Source: Siphlonurus alternatus
Lineage: Eukaryota > Arthropoda > Insecta > Ephemeroptera > Siphlonuridae
DNA length: 64,000 nucleotides
Direction: 5' to 3'
Assembly: GCA_949825025.1 (NCBI GenBank)
Contig: OX463785.1
Location: 17,795,971 to 17,859,970 of the forward strand
Shown here: piece after piece, positions 51,287 to 63,411 of the stretch
Layout: each line of letters opens with the position of its first letter
How positions within the stretch are numbered: the stretch's first letter is position 1
Position numbers and translations under genes: made by a program
Notes under the pieces: generated by a model
The model's database searches: none
Told to the model about the DNA's origin: nothing
The model's input: only the letters and a program-made list of their open reading frames with translations

Positions 51287-51577
51287 AAATCATTCAAAAC
51301 GTCTTATAAAGAAGAAAATATTATATATAATATTAATAATCAATTTATTAATAATTATAATAATCAAAATGATAATATTATAAGTAATAACACGTCGTCA
51401 ACATTTAGAATCAAACTGGGGACTGTAACTCATAATAATTTGGTTCATCACCAAGGCCCATTTGCTGCTTACCAATTGGGGCTGGGGTACCAAGTGGGTA
51501 CTGGTTCCGGCCCTACGCCCCGCGGAAGTGCGGCGGCGGCTGCGGCGGCAGCAGCTCTACAATCTGCTACCTGTACA
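51287..51577 (+). other. ATG-less open frame upstream of Lim1 LIM domain 1
   Basis: The Lim1 frame stays open upstream of the ATG at 51578 back to a stop at 51284-51286, without another in-frame ATG. Its second half (about 51455-51577) is G+C-rich and would encode a Gly/Ala-rich stretch with nine alanines in a row. It is either 5' untranslated leader, or the end of a longer N-terminus whose ATG lies in an upstream exon. A possible but weak acceptor AG is at 51454-51455. Confidence 0.5.
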
Positions 51578-51750
51578 ATGATCATTACTTGTGCAGCTTG
51601 CGATAAACCAATTTTAGACAAGTTTTTATTAAATGTATTAGATAGAGCGTGGCACGCTGAATGTGTTAGATGTTATGATTGTAATGCTAATTTAACTGAA
51701 AAGTGTTTTAGTAGAGAAGGAAAATTATTTTGTAGAAACGATTTCTTCAG
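51578..51750 (+). CDS. Lim1: Lim1 (LHX1/5 type) LIM-homeodomain protein, exon with LIM domain 1
   Basis: First recognisable coding exon of a LIM-homeodomain transcription factor, a nuclear DNA-binding protein whose LIM domains bind cofactors such as Chip/LDB. From ATG 51578 (A at -3) it encodes [20 protein letters not shown] and on to NDFFR. All LIM ligands are present: C5, C8, H26, C29, C32, C35, C52, D55 (C-X2-C-X17-H-X2-C-X2-C-X2-C-X16-C-X2-D). [29 protein letters not shown] and NDFFR are near-diagnostic of the LHX1/5 class. The exon ends in AG before GTAAGT; two bases of the Arg codon are completed by exon 2. The start is chosen because it is the only in-frame ATG and gives nearly the same N-terminus as vertebrate LHX1; a longer N-terminus from an upstream exon remains possible. 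Third positions are A/T-rich (12 of 57 codons end in G or C). Confidence 0.95.
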
Positions 51751-54700
51751 GTAAGTTCTATTTTTATTTATTTATATATATATATTTTTTTTATTTTGTG
51801 TAAATAAATATAAATGTGACAGTTTTAAAGATAATAATTGTCATTGCAAAATTACCTCATGAACTAATTGTATAGATGTTAAATCTACAGGTACATAGAA
51901 CTGTCAATATTAAGCCGATAAATCGTAGCCCATATTTTTAGTGCTATTATTTGCAGTAATAAAGTAAATATTAAAATTCTATAGACTTGCTAGAAAATTC
52001 ATGCCATGCTGCTGGTTTATATATTTTTAACATATTTTTCCCATGAATATATTATAAGTAACAACAATTAGAGACATCAAACAATCCATGCATGGCGAAC
52101 AAAAAAAAGTACATAATATAGTACCCTTGTATCCCTATATAATCAAAGAGCGTAGAGCATATACAAGATCTCTGCTATTATATAAACGTGCACATTAAAT
52201 TTAAGAAAGTTTCAGTTTTATATAAAATTATCAATACAAAATTATTGAAACCAAATACATCATGTAGTAATTATATAATACAATGTATTTACAAAGAAAC
52301 ATATGTTTGCTCAGAATGTCTTGTTACTAAAATTTGATATAGCCATATATGCTGCAGTAATACAAAATTAAATATTTTACTTTTTTACTAAAAGATTCGA
52401 CGATAGAAAATCTTCTGGTATCTACCTGCATTTACAGCATATTTCCAATATATATGTATTATAAGAACTATGTTTAATATATTTAAAAAATGAAATTAAT
52501 ATTTTATTATGACATGGAAGTTAGAATCATATTAATCTAGTGTATTGAAACAAATTACTTTAAATATAGACATATATACTGTGTATCCGTAAATGTCATT
52601 AAAACTTTTTTTAATGGTAATAATAATTAATCCGTAATTTACTAGGCACGTGCCATGAAGTTACTTTTAATCAAACCCTGACAAACTTGTAATAACTCCC
52701 CTTTCATAGCTAAACAATAAAAAAAATCCGGCATAAGTTTAGCTAGAACTCATATTATAATTTTCTAGCGTGGTCAATTTTCTCTCTCTTACAAAATAAG
52801 CGTTAAAAAATACAAAGAAAAATATAAAAACTGTCATCACTTAAAGATTTATTTTATTTTAACCGTTGTTGTATATATTACTGCTTTTTAATTCTATAGC
52901 ATGAGGTCATTTGAAAATATTTAACGTATTGAAATACACAATAATAGTATTAAAATCATCAATTATGCATTATTATGCATTAATTGCACAATATAGAGTA
53001 TGCAGTGTTTGTGATATTTATAAATTGCTATAATATGGGGAGTAGTTTGGGGACATTTTCTTGTTTATTTATTTATTTTTAATAAAAATACTCAAATTAT
53101 TAAATAATATTGTATCTGCTATAAATACATTCAGATCAGAAAATTATTAAAAATATAACTATTACTTTTTAACCAATATTATTTAATTACTAACAACGCA
53201 CCAACAATTATAATACATAACCATTGAAACAAAATATGATAAAATATAATTCCATGGCACGTTACCCCACATTGCCTTGTTTTCCATATAGCCTACAATT
53301 TTATTAGTGGTTAATAAAATTTATTGGGGCTGTAAATCAGCATGTTTCATAGTATATATAGCTTTATTTGTAGACTATATTTATATATTGGGATATATTA
53401 CACGTGATCTAATGTTTCTCCATATTTTGTTGTATATAGTTAACTTGTCAACATGAATTATCAATTAATGATTAATCCAGAATTAGCAGATTTACAAGTA
53501 CTGTAAATATGGTGAGCTGGAAGAAATTTGAATATCGAAAAACACAAATTATTAACTTTATTGTTCTTTAAAATAAATTATTATATAATCATTATAACGA
53601 TAGGTGATTTGATGTTTTTTATATGAACTAATATTCAAGGTAATTGAATTAATTTTGGTATGATAAGAAAAGTATAATAGAATCGTTATTATTATTTTAT
53701 TAATTTGAAAATTTTACCTAATTTGGTTTTTATTTGTACCATCCATTATTATTTGCATTTAATTGGTATTACGAATATTATCTTCAATATATTTGATCGT
53801 TTATCGAATACATTAGCAGGCAACTCCCTAGTGAAAAAAAAATTTATTGTTCAACATTAAAACCATTTTCAGTGCAATTACCGACTATCTAGTTTTATTT
53901 AAAATTTTGCAAGAAGTAAAATTAGGATAAGGATATTTAAATTATTAAATGTTTGTACTTAACAACAATCAATTTTATAATAAATTTTTCATTTATAAAA
54001 TAAATATAATAATACAAATTTTAATAAAAAATTAAAAATAAATATAAATTTAAAAAATTTGAAACTAATATAAATATTCTATTTTTCTTTATGCTAGTAT
54101 ATTTTGCAGGATCAAAATTCGTACTTTGTGGAGCTTTACCGTGCTAGAAAAATATAAAATAAACATAAGCCGGAGTGCATACATTGAAACCCTCAACTTG
54201 AACGTGGCTGAAATAATAAAGTCAACAGCAACTTTTGTATTCATGGCAAAACTTTTACACCCTCCTCTCAGATCTTTGGTCAACTTTTTAAAAAGTATTA
54301 TCAATTCAAAGCAAAAATATGAGAACATAATACTGCACATGAATTAATTAAAGGAATCGTATATACAACCAGTGTAGATTTAAAGCTGCATTAATATTGA
54401 AGAAGCTGATATAATGTTTTGAAATTACCAAAGAATTCATTGAAAAATATAACAAACTTTATAATATTTATTAAGCTGCATTTACCACTACGACGAAGTT
54501 ATGTTACTTTTTTATTAGTAAGAAGACATTAGATCATACTTTTAGACAAAAAAGCATTAGAACTTCGAGTAATTTTGATAAAAAAGAAAATTGCATGCAT
54601 TTTTATTAATCATAATACACATAAATAGAAACAATTAAATCAGTAAGTTTTTCTTCTTTACGTATTTTCATTTCATTTAAAACTAGTCTGGTACCTTAAA

Positions 54701-55054
54701 TAATTTTCTGTATAATTTAATCAGTGATTTATTAAGTGTATAACTGAACCAAATAAAAAAAGCTAGAAAAAAAAGTAAAATATCTGCTGTATTGTTACAT
54801 GCACTTTTTTCATAGTAAAAAATTGATTTTTGAATGCATTTAGGTACACACTTCAATATTTTAATATCTTTAAAACATCAATTAATAAATTAACATAAAC
54901 TGATCTCAATTGTATCTCGAAATATAACCATATATAAAGAAAGTAGAAGCATTCAATACATTTTCAAGATTTATTAAAAAAAAATCTTTATAAAAAGAAC
55001 TTGTCTCATATTTCTACTATCATTTATATATAACTCTATGTTATTATGTTGAAT

Positions 55055-55245
55055 CAAGGATCCCCTGGGCTCGTTTTTTTGTAAAACCTCTCGCTGCTGC
55101 ATTTCCCGAGCGCCCCTCAGAGGAGTAGATCGCGACTTCTTTCTTTACCGTCGCCTTCTTATAAAGAGATCGCGCTGGGGATTCGTTTCCCTCATTTCCT
55201 CCGCTTACAACCAGACGCCACCGTCGCTGTTGCGCTCTACTAAAT
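55055..55245. other. Intronic G+C-rich islet
   Basis: About 190 bp, the strongest compositional island in intron 1, with several CpGs, two GATCGCG sequences (55128 and 55168), CATTTCCCGAG and GGGGATTCGTTTCCC-like stretches. A 72-codon - strand frame crosses it but resembles nothing known. Candidate intronic enhancer. Confidence 0.4.
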
Positions 55246-55663
55246 TGAATTTTAAAATTCATATTCTAAATATCAACTTCTTTATATAAAAAAAGAAAGA
55301 ATTTTTATAATAAAAAATATTTTTGTAAGATTCTTTTTTCATGTTTTGTCTGATTGCACTTATATATACACAAATACTGTTACAAAATTTACGGTAACGA
55401 ACCAAGTATGATCAAAAACCACATACAAATTACGTATACAATACGTTTATGTGAAAATTTCACATTAAATTTTGTATTGAATTCAAAAAATAAAATTCAG
55501 TTCTTTCTTCTTTTCCTCGTCATTTTTTTTTTTTTTTTTTTTTCGCATTGGTCATTTTCTCAACTTCCAATACTCGTCTTAATAATAATGGGGTACCTGA
55601 ACCTTGTATTGTTAACTATACAGATCGTGTCAAGTAAATTTTTTTAACCATAACATTTCATCA

Positions 55664-55713
55664 CAGAGTTGCACTTACTACTTAGTACTTAGTACTTAGT
55701 AAGTGCAACTCTG
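55664..55713. other. Perfect 17-bp stem-loop
   Basis: CAGAGTTGCACTTACTA and its exact reverse complement flank a 16-nt loop that is itself a CTTAGTA repeat. Could be a small foldback element remnant or an RNA hairpin in the Lim1 primary transcript. Confidence 0.6.
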
Positions 55714-56849
55714 GGCATTTCATATTACAAAAAAGAGAAAAAGAGGAAAATGCAAAAATGCACTTCTCACTGTCCACAATGCATGATGCAATTTAAATTA
55801 TTAATGCCCCTATCATGTAATTCATAGTGTCATATATATGTTCATCATTTGAGAAGAAAACAAATTTCATTGCTTACCTCACTATGGGAATCTCATATCA
55901 AAACTATTTAATATTGGTGTAGTGAACTAAAGTTGTATATAAAGGCTCTATTTACTGGTATCTTAAAGAGTTCACCTTATGCATGTATTTTTGATTTAGT
56001 AAATAATACAGGGGATTCCCCAACATATCGCAAAATGTCCGAACATGTCCATAATCAACCTGAAAACATTGTATACAGGTGTTTTTTTAAATGTCCCAAA
56101 ATATAGTGATTTCTACTTTTTGTTCTAATATTTATTTTTCTCCCATTGCGTCAATATCATGCACCAACAATATTGTTTTGGATTCATTATCAAAACCAAA
56201 TATTTTATAGATGTAGCTCATCCTAGGTTGATCACGATTACAAAATATTTATTAAAAAAGTTAAACATTTCAATTTTATTTCAACTTCATAATTATTTTT
56301 TAAAAAATTGATTTTAAGTTTATTTATTATAATTGAAAAATAAACTAAACTATAATTAATTTTGAACAAAATGTAAATTCTTTTACTTCTTTGATTACTT
56401 TAATTGTAAAAATTAAAGTAGGTATGAAATAGCAAGCTATACTTTGCATTATATAGCACTTATACTGTATACTTATCGTATAATTTCATGTAGTAACAGA
56501 TTTTATCGAATAAAAAAATAATTTAAAATATGAATTACGTAAGAAATAATAAAATAATAAATAATTTCAATACCTAGAAAATGTTGAAATCAAAAACCTT
56601 ATTTATATATATTCAAATAATTTATAAATTACGTAGAAGATCTTTATTACAATTAAATTGTTTCTCCATGCCAAATACAATGATAAAATTAAATTGGTCA
56701 GATTTCAAGCACGTATTTCTCTCTTCTCTTCTGTTTTTTTTTTCAAACAAGAGATATAAAAACATTCGTCGAGTTAAATTGTCACTTCCACTGCTGGTCA
56801 CTTTTTGTCTGTTGTAAATCCCGGCTCTAAATCCCCTCATTTTTTTTTC

Positions 56850-56950
56850 TGCGCACTTTTCAATTAACGTTCGTTCTAAGGATTATCTCACCAGCCCTGC
56901 AGCCTCCGTAGCTTAAATTCGTGCTATTAAAGCTGAAAAACTCCCGTTTT
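56850..56950. other. Intronic G+C-richer islet with TAATCC core
   Basis: Contains AAGGATTATC near 56878 (TAATCC on the - strand, the core of Otx/Bicoid-class homeodomain sites) next to a GATA-like TTATCT. Candidate regulatory element only. Confidence 0.3.
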
Positions 56951-57764
56951 AAATATAACAATATAATAAACAATGAGAAAAGTTAAGGCTTTTGTGTACT
57001 TATATGAAAATACTGGTGAATATTGCATTTAATTTGTGTATTTTATTTTAGTTTTCATAATACCTGCCTCAATTGAATTAGCTATTATAGTCTCTGATAT
57101 AACCATTTATATTTGATTGAATATTTAGTATACACATTAAATATATTTTTATATTAGGTATTGGATTTGGATACTGTTTAAATGTTGACATATTAAATAA
57201 ATTTCATTAATTTATTTACATGATAGATGATATATATTATTTCTTTAGTATTTATAAATTTGTCAGAAATTTGTTAATGAACAAAAATTGAATTTTAATT
57301 ACACAGGCATATTTTGTACACAAAATTAAATTTATTATAACAATGTTAATATTTTATTTACTTGTAATAAAAGCATATTTAATATTATTTTAATTTTTTA
57401 TTTAATTTGATAAATTATTAATAGTATCATTAATTTTATTAGCTGCAATTTTTCAAAATCAACAGACAAAAATATAAAATTAACATTTTCAAAAAAAATA
57501 ATTTAAATCCATAATTAAGTCTTGATAGTTTGATTAATGTTAAGAAATAAATAGTGGCCTACTATGATTGTTTTTACTAATGCATCATGAAGAAGAATAT
57601 TACAAAATTCTAATTGACAATATGAATTACTGAAGCACAGAAATCTGTATCATGTCGAATTATTATTTCACTACGATATATTTCTAGAATAATATTATTT
57701 TGTTTAAATCTCTACTATGAATGGATAAATTTTTTATACATATTTTGTCATGAAATAATTGCAA

Positions 57765-57950
57765 CTAGCTTGCGGGCTTACTATGCGGAGAACGGAGTCT
57801 ATAATTTATCGGTAGGTCCAAGGCCTACTTGCCGGCAAAGATTATATTCCTCAGACCAACCTGCTCTTATAAAATAATAATAATAGTCCGATATCTCGCA
57901 GAAATACTTGTGGGCGACAGAGCTTTCATCGACCGGTCAATTTTTACGCA
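57765..57950. other. Intronic G+C-richer islet
   Basis: About 185 bp of raised complexity containing the short palindromes AGGCCT (57809-57814) and TGCCGGCA (57830-57837). No coding support; candidate regulatory element. Confidence 0.3.
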
Positions 57951-59213
57951 AAAACCCGTAAATACAAAAATGCACTCTTTAAATAAATACTGATCTATTT
58001 GAATACTGAATTATTGAAGTCCAATTTAATTGTTCAAACCGATGATACTCGAAAATACACGATGAGAGGATAGTAACCTTTTTTTGTGTATTATAAATAT
58101 TCATGGTATTTTTAGTATAAAATCAAAGCTGAATGTTTTATTTATTGAATGGACTTTTATAAATAAATAAAAAAAATGTGGCTTATAACACCTGGTTGTA
58201 TAAATTTACATGTTGCAAAATTATTTAAATCTCTTGTAATAATATATACTGACTTTAAGCACTAATAATTAAGGTACAGAAAAAAACCCTGTTGTTTGTA
58301 TGTATTTAGATAATATAGAGGGAGTTGTGTAATTAAAAGAAATGATCTTGCATTTAATATTTTATCCAAGTAACTTGAATAAAACTATTTTTAGTATTCT
58401 TTTGAAGTGATATGCTCCATACAAAGATTTGTTTATAATATACGCATAAAGGTTTTGAATTATAATATTACATTTATTTGTATATTTCCAAGTTATGGCA
58501 GCATTCAAAATTGACGATATAATTTAATAAGGGTGATAATACTATATAATAAATAATCTTTTTATAAGAAATTCGAAAAAAAATGTATATTATATAATAT
58601 TAATATAATAATTATGAACTCCCTTTCTGGTTTAAGCATAAAAAAAATCGTACCTTTGAATTCAATAATTTGTGAACCTATTGTAACTTTTCTTCATGAA
58701 TGCAAAATGACGTCACATGTCTTATCAATAAATTAATAACAGCCTATGACGTTACAACAATTTGCTTGAAATGTTTCAGCTATAAAAATCGTTGTAAATT
58801 TGTATATTCTATTCAGATAATGAAAATTTTTCATTCAAGTTGTGAATTGAATATCATACATCATGCAGTGTGCTTGTGTACCAAATCAGAGAAAGGTGGA
58901 TGGCAATTTATACTATGATCAAAATTAAATATTAGGTATAAGCCTTCAGCCCTTTAAAGCTTGAGAAAATAGTATTGCAATGAAAGGCATTATGCACCTT
59001 CGGCCTCTTAAAAACAATTGCTAGATCTATACCCCTTGACCCTAAACCATCCCCAATGCCCAACGTTATTCTACTAAATTGTTCCAACATATTTCTATAA
59101 ATTTCCTAACATATGGTTGTCAAGTGTCCCAAAATATTTTGAATTCTCAACAAGTGTCATAACATATCGTTAATTGTTAGAACAAGTGACTAACCATCCT
59201 GAACATGTTCCAG

Positions 59214-59419
59214 ACGATACGGCACCAAGTGCGGCGGGTGCCTCCAAGGGATCTCTCCTAGCGACTTGGTTCGCAAGGCCCGTGACAAAGTTTTCCATCT
59301 CAACTGTTTTACCTGCCTCGTGTGCCGCAAACAGCTGAGCACCGGTGAGGAATTGTACGTCCTTGACGACAACAAGTTTATCTGCAAGGACGACTACCTC
59401 AGTGGAAAGAGCTCGCACG
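59214..59419 (+). CDS. Lim1: Lim1 (LHX1/5 type), exon with LIM domain 2
   Basis: Second coding exon. Its first base completes an Arg codon begun in exon 1, giving [23 protein letters not shown] domain 2 has all ligands (numbering from the ATG at 51578): C64, C67, H86, C89, C92, C95, C115, D118 (C-X2-C-X18-H-X2-C-X2-C-X2-C-X19-C-X2-D). [37 protein letters not shown] and KDDYLSGK are LHX1/5-class signatures, with [14 protein letters not shown] resembling insect Lim1. The exon ends in CACG before GTGAGT, so the next intron is phase 1. No homeodomain exon occurs before 64,000; the window therefore holds about 126 N-terminal residues. Unlike exon 1, 50 of 68 full codons end in G or C. The opposite-strand frames here are shadows. 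Confidence 0.96.
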
Positions 59420-59764
59420 GTGAGTACCTCTCAATATTTTGTATATATTTAGAAAATATACTGTGATGTTTATATATTTATTAAAGTTAAACCGATATTA
59501 TATATAATATACGCTGTAATTTTTCTACCGTATCACGAAAATTTCAACTTGATGGAATTAAAGATTTTTTGTTATAAGAAAAATTTGTATGCAAGAAATA
59601 GAAATTTTGTATAATCTATAACCAGTAAGACAGTCATGTTGTTGATAATCGCATAGAGTCGATTTTATCTCGCAAACATGGCCACCATATGAAATTAAAG
59701 CAAGTGCGCTTTTCTTACGCCGTCAAATCTCGCTCGACATCACTCTATATCTCGAGATGAAAAT

Positions 59765-59935
59765 TAGTAGTTTATGTATTGTCAGAGGTAAATCCACGAA
59801 CACGAATTTCCTTGGTGTAAAAAATAAATTTCTTCCGGCTATTTACAATTAAGTACAGAGATTCAAACCCCTGACCTGCAAAGAAACGAGGCGCCAAGAT
59901 ACAAAATTATATGTAATATTCCTTGATCGTGGAAA
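59765..59935 (-). repeat. tRNA-like SINE relic in intron 2
   Basis: The - strand reads GGCGCCTCGTTTCTTTGCAG then GGTCAGGGGTTTGAATCTCT (B-box/T-arm-like), followed by about 100 bp of body. No full cloverleaf. Limits are approximate. Confidence 0.4.
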
Positions 59936-60504
59936 CGCCTGGGGAGCTGTCCATTGGTTTGATTGATTGCCGGTCAATATTCTCCGTAAATTACCCACCA
60001 CTAATGTATGGAAATGGGTTACATGTTGTGAGAGGTCAGTTCGTCCAAATACTTGACAGATTTATTGACCATTATCAATATTTTTAGTACTCGATTATAC
60101 AGAAAGTGTGTAATTTCCGGTCATTTTTTTTTTAAATGTTAAACAGAGGGTTTGCTCATGCTTTTAAGTAAATAATAGGGTTGCTGAAAAATTATATACA
60201 AAATAAGAACGTAATATGAAAATCTTGTACACGTTATTCGGATATTTAATATTTGTATTTTGATTATGTTTTCGTATAATATTATTAATCATGAGGGATG
60301 TGCTTTCGCTGCGCAACTGTTTGTCGCTAAGGTCCATCTTGCACTTGAAAATGAAGCAAAGTGTTTTTTTAACTTTTCTCGGTTATATATCAAGTAAAAA
60401 ATCTAAATCTTGAATTGTCTACTTTATTTTTCAGTTTGGACCAAAGTTCCGTAAAGGAATTTTCCCTGAAAAATCTTATTCTGAGTGAAAAAAACGAATT
60501 CACG

Positions 60505-60581
60505 TTTTTTTTTTACATATATAATATAGGCTTGGTATAGCGGGTGGGAACACCGAAAAATCAGCTGACTTGAAGCCTCTA
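60505..60581. mobile_element. MITE-like family D, copy 2 (right half)
   Basis: The same order as the right part of 10728-10995: T run, ACATAT, a GG(T)TGGnTAG.nGGGTGGG-like stretch and CAGCTGACTTGAAGCCTCTA. The left terminal repeat is not found, so this copy is truncated. Confidence 0.6.
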
Positions 60582-61154
60582 TAGGGAGTTTAATTACACA
60601 CATCTTTTCTCCAGCATTTTTCTTTAACATTCCATCTATATTATTTAGTGTATTAAATCGCATATTATGTATCCTAACAATTATTGATACTTCCACTGGC
60701 AAGATTTGATTTTTGTAAACTTGTGCATAAACCATATAATTGAATATGATGATTATATATTTATTTGTAATATTAATTAATTAATTATTAATATTTTTCG
60801 CTAAAACAATAAAAATAAAATTATATTTTTATGTATTTAAATTAGCACGTAATACATATAAATTTTTGAACATTATAAATTAATTCACTTTCAATATTTA
60901 TTAATTAAATATATATGTAAAAATTAAACTGTATTTCTTTTTGCTTTGTTTAAAACTTTAATATTTTGTGAAGCAATAATTAAAAAATGTATTGCATATT
61001 TATATTCATGGAGTTATATTATAGATTTATACATAATTTAACCCAAATTCTAAATAACCGTAATTATTTAAACCACACTCAAAAAAAACTTATTGACAAC
61101 TGTCTCAACGGCGGCTAATATTCAAGTTATAAAACAATACGAACATGCAGTAGT

Positions 61155-61340
61155 GTAATAATATCCGGTGAGGGGGGTATAATCACGCTTGCCTCACGAT
61201 TCTTCCTCCTAAACGTTTAGCGTGCAACTGACTAGGGATAATTGAAGGTTACTATACATAGGCGGGATACTCATGACCGATATATAAGTGCATAAAATTG
61301 CTGCTTCTTGATGGTAACCGCAGACTCAACTGCACAAAAT
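61155..61340. other. Intronic G+C-richer islet
   Basis: About 185 bp of raised complexity with AAACGTTT (61213-61220). Candidate regulatory element. Confidence 0.3.
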
Positions 61341-63118
61341 TGTTCAACTGCATTATAATTGTATCATGAGAACATGCACTTTAAGATTTCTATTCTTGAA
61401 GTTATATAAATATAGGAATTTTAAATTTTCTGTGTATTCTAATGTTTTATTTTTTTGTGAATGAAAAAACAAAATGATTATATTAACAAAACATTATTTA
61501 AGTATTGCGTTTTAATAATATTTTGGCACAACAATTAATTTAAAAAATATTGTTTACATAAAATAAATAAAATTTGTTAAATTCTTTTAATTAAAGTATT
61601 GCAAATGTATATTTTTAAATACAAATCTTGATAAAATTAATAATATAAAAGTTAATTTTTATAAAAAAATAAAATGTAGGCATTAAAGTAGAAGAATATA
61701 TAAATATAAATCATATATCATGGCACAGTGGTTCAATGTTGTACATTGAAAATTCCGTAAATGAAATAAGGTGAATTCCGAGTTCAGAATTGTTTTCAAA
61801 ATATCTGGTACATTAATCCGGAAATATTTAACCATATCTCTACTCAGCGTATGTCATGTATGGAGTGTAACAAAATATTTTAAAAATTGTGATTATGGAT
61901 GTTTTGTTAGCTTACCACAATCCCATTCAGTTCACTCTGAATGACATTTAACCATTATAGTTCTTTATTTAAAAAATATATTAAATATTTCTTTTTTTAA
62001 TTTAGAAGAAGAAATAAATAAATTTCATTAATATTATCCTATCAGCTTCAAAACTAAAAAAATTGCATTAATTATTTCACATCCAACACTTATATAGGAA
62101 ACAATCACAACATGCATAGAGCTGCTCTGTCTTAAAGCTAAATATTCAACATTTCTTATTATATCTAGTTTTATGCTAAAAAAAACACACACACAAGGGA
62201 GGGTATTATAAAACAGCTGATCCGTTAATAATATTGTTACCATGGTTATCATACAACATAATATACTAATATTTTTTTTTACTATAATTTTATATGACGT
62301 CACGAATGAGTTCACATTTACCATGTTACACCCTGCATAGCTCTTGTATGCATGTTAAAGCATTTGGACAGGACACTCTATGGTAGAACGACGGGATGGG
62401 TGGGCTTGTCTATACTATAGGCTCGATCATGGCTATATTATAGTGGAGATAGAAAACTGTGTGTAATGACAGGGGCGGATAGCTTCCTGTCTCTCTCTCA
62501 TGTTTAGCTATAATATTATTATATAGTATAATACCGTAGCTATATAATATTCGCAGCAACAGAAGCATATAATAGCAACCTCTATTATAACCTATATAAA
62601 AATATAACACTAGATTAATATGAATATTAGGTAATTCATGTTAAGTAAAATCGGAAAACGCATCGGAAAATTTCCCTTTACAGTGTTGTCAACCACCATG
62701 CATTGCGATATCTTAATGGATATTAATATATTTAGGGATGTAAAGGGAATTTTTTCCGAGGCAACAAGTGTACATCATTGCAACATTAATTAAACTTAGA
62801 TACAATTTTAATTTAAATAAACTTTTAAATAAAAATTAACAATAAATAATATTGACGTAAAACCCCTATATATAAACTTTTATATATTTTGGAGTATTTC
62901 TAAATGAAGCAACAACAATCTTGAAATTATAAACTGTTCTAAATTTTTATGTTGTGTTTAAGAAATCTTATATTACATAATAATTTAAAAGATTTGAACG
63001 CACGACGTAAAAAAATATATATATTGAGAGACAGAAAATTTTTACTGCATTCTTACTACTGAAGTATAATTCGCTGCAATTTGAGAGTTGCTACTGAGGT
63101 ATAAGAAGGTTTGTTCAC

Positions 63119-63411
63119 TTTCCCTCAGCACGCACGCTGCTGCCGAGTCGTGAGGTCAGATAGTCCGCCCCATCGGTTCTCCGCGCAACCGCGTGTATAG
63201 CTACCGTCACACTTAATGGTCATATCGTGTACACTACCGCTCCTAGAAATTGTCTATCTTATAGCAAGAGTTCACATTGACCGCGTGTATAGCTACCGTC
63301 ACATTTAATGGCCATATCGTGTACACTACCGCTCCTAGAAACTGTCTATTTTATAATATGGGTCCAATATTGATCAGAATGATCATGTGTATAGCTGTAT
63401 TATAGAAACTG
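63119..63411. repeat. G+C-richer block with 92-bp tandem duplication
   Basis: ACCGCGTGTATAGCTACCGT at 63188 recurs at 63280, followed in both copies by the same segment ending CACTACCGCTCCTAGAAA. The period is 92 bp with few differences. A degraded third unit (ATGTGTATAGCTGTATTATAG and AGAAACTGT) runs to about 63411. The block 63119-63187 to its left is also G+C-rich. Confidence 0.85.

Larger units (their letters stand above)
51751..59213 (+). other. Lim1: Lim1 intron 1 (7,463 bp, phase 2)
   Basis: Begins GTAAGT and ends AACATGTTCCAG. A CTAAC branch-point match lies at 59190-59194, about 20 nt before the exon; the pyrimidine tract is weak. It separates the two LIM domains. It is mostly A+T-rich DNA, with islets at 55055-55245, 56850-56950 and 57765-57950 and a stem-loop at 55664-55713. 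No transposon with clear ends was seen in it. Confidence 0.9.

Noticed and set aside
51440..51577. TTG at 51440 as the Lim1 start codon
   Set aside because: Non-AUG starts are rare in animals, and the ATG at 51578 has good context and matches the family N-terminus. The upstream open frame is recorded as a finding instead.
59170..59418. - strand frames of 82 and 65 codons
   Set aside because: Antisense shadows of Lim1 exon 2, which has strong G+C-rich codon use.
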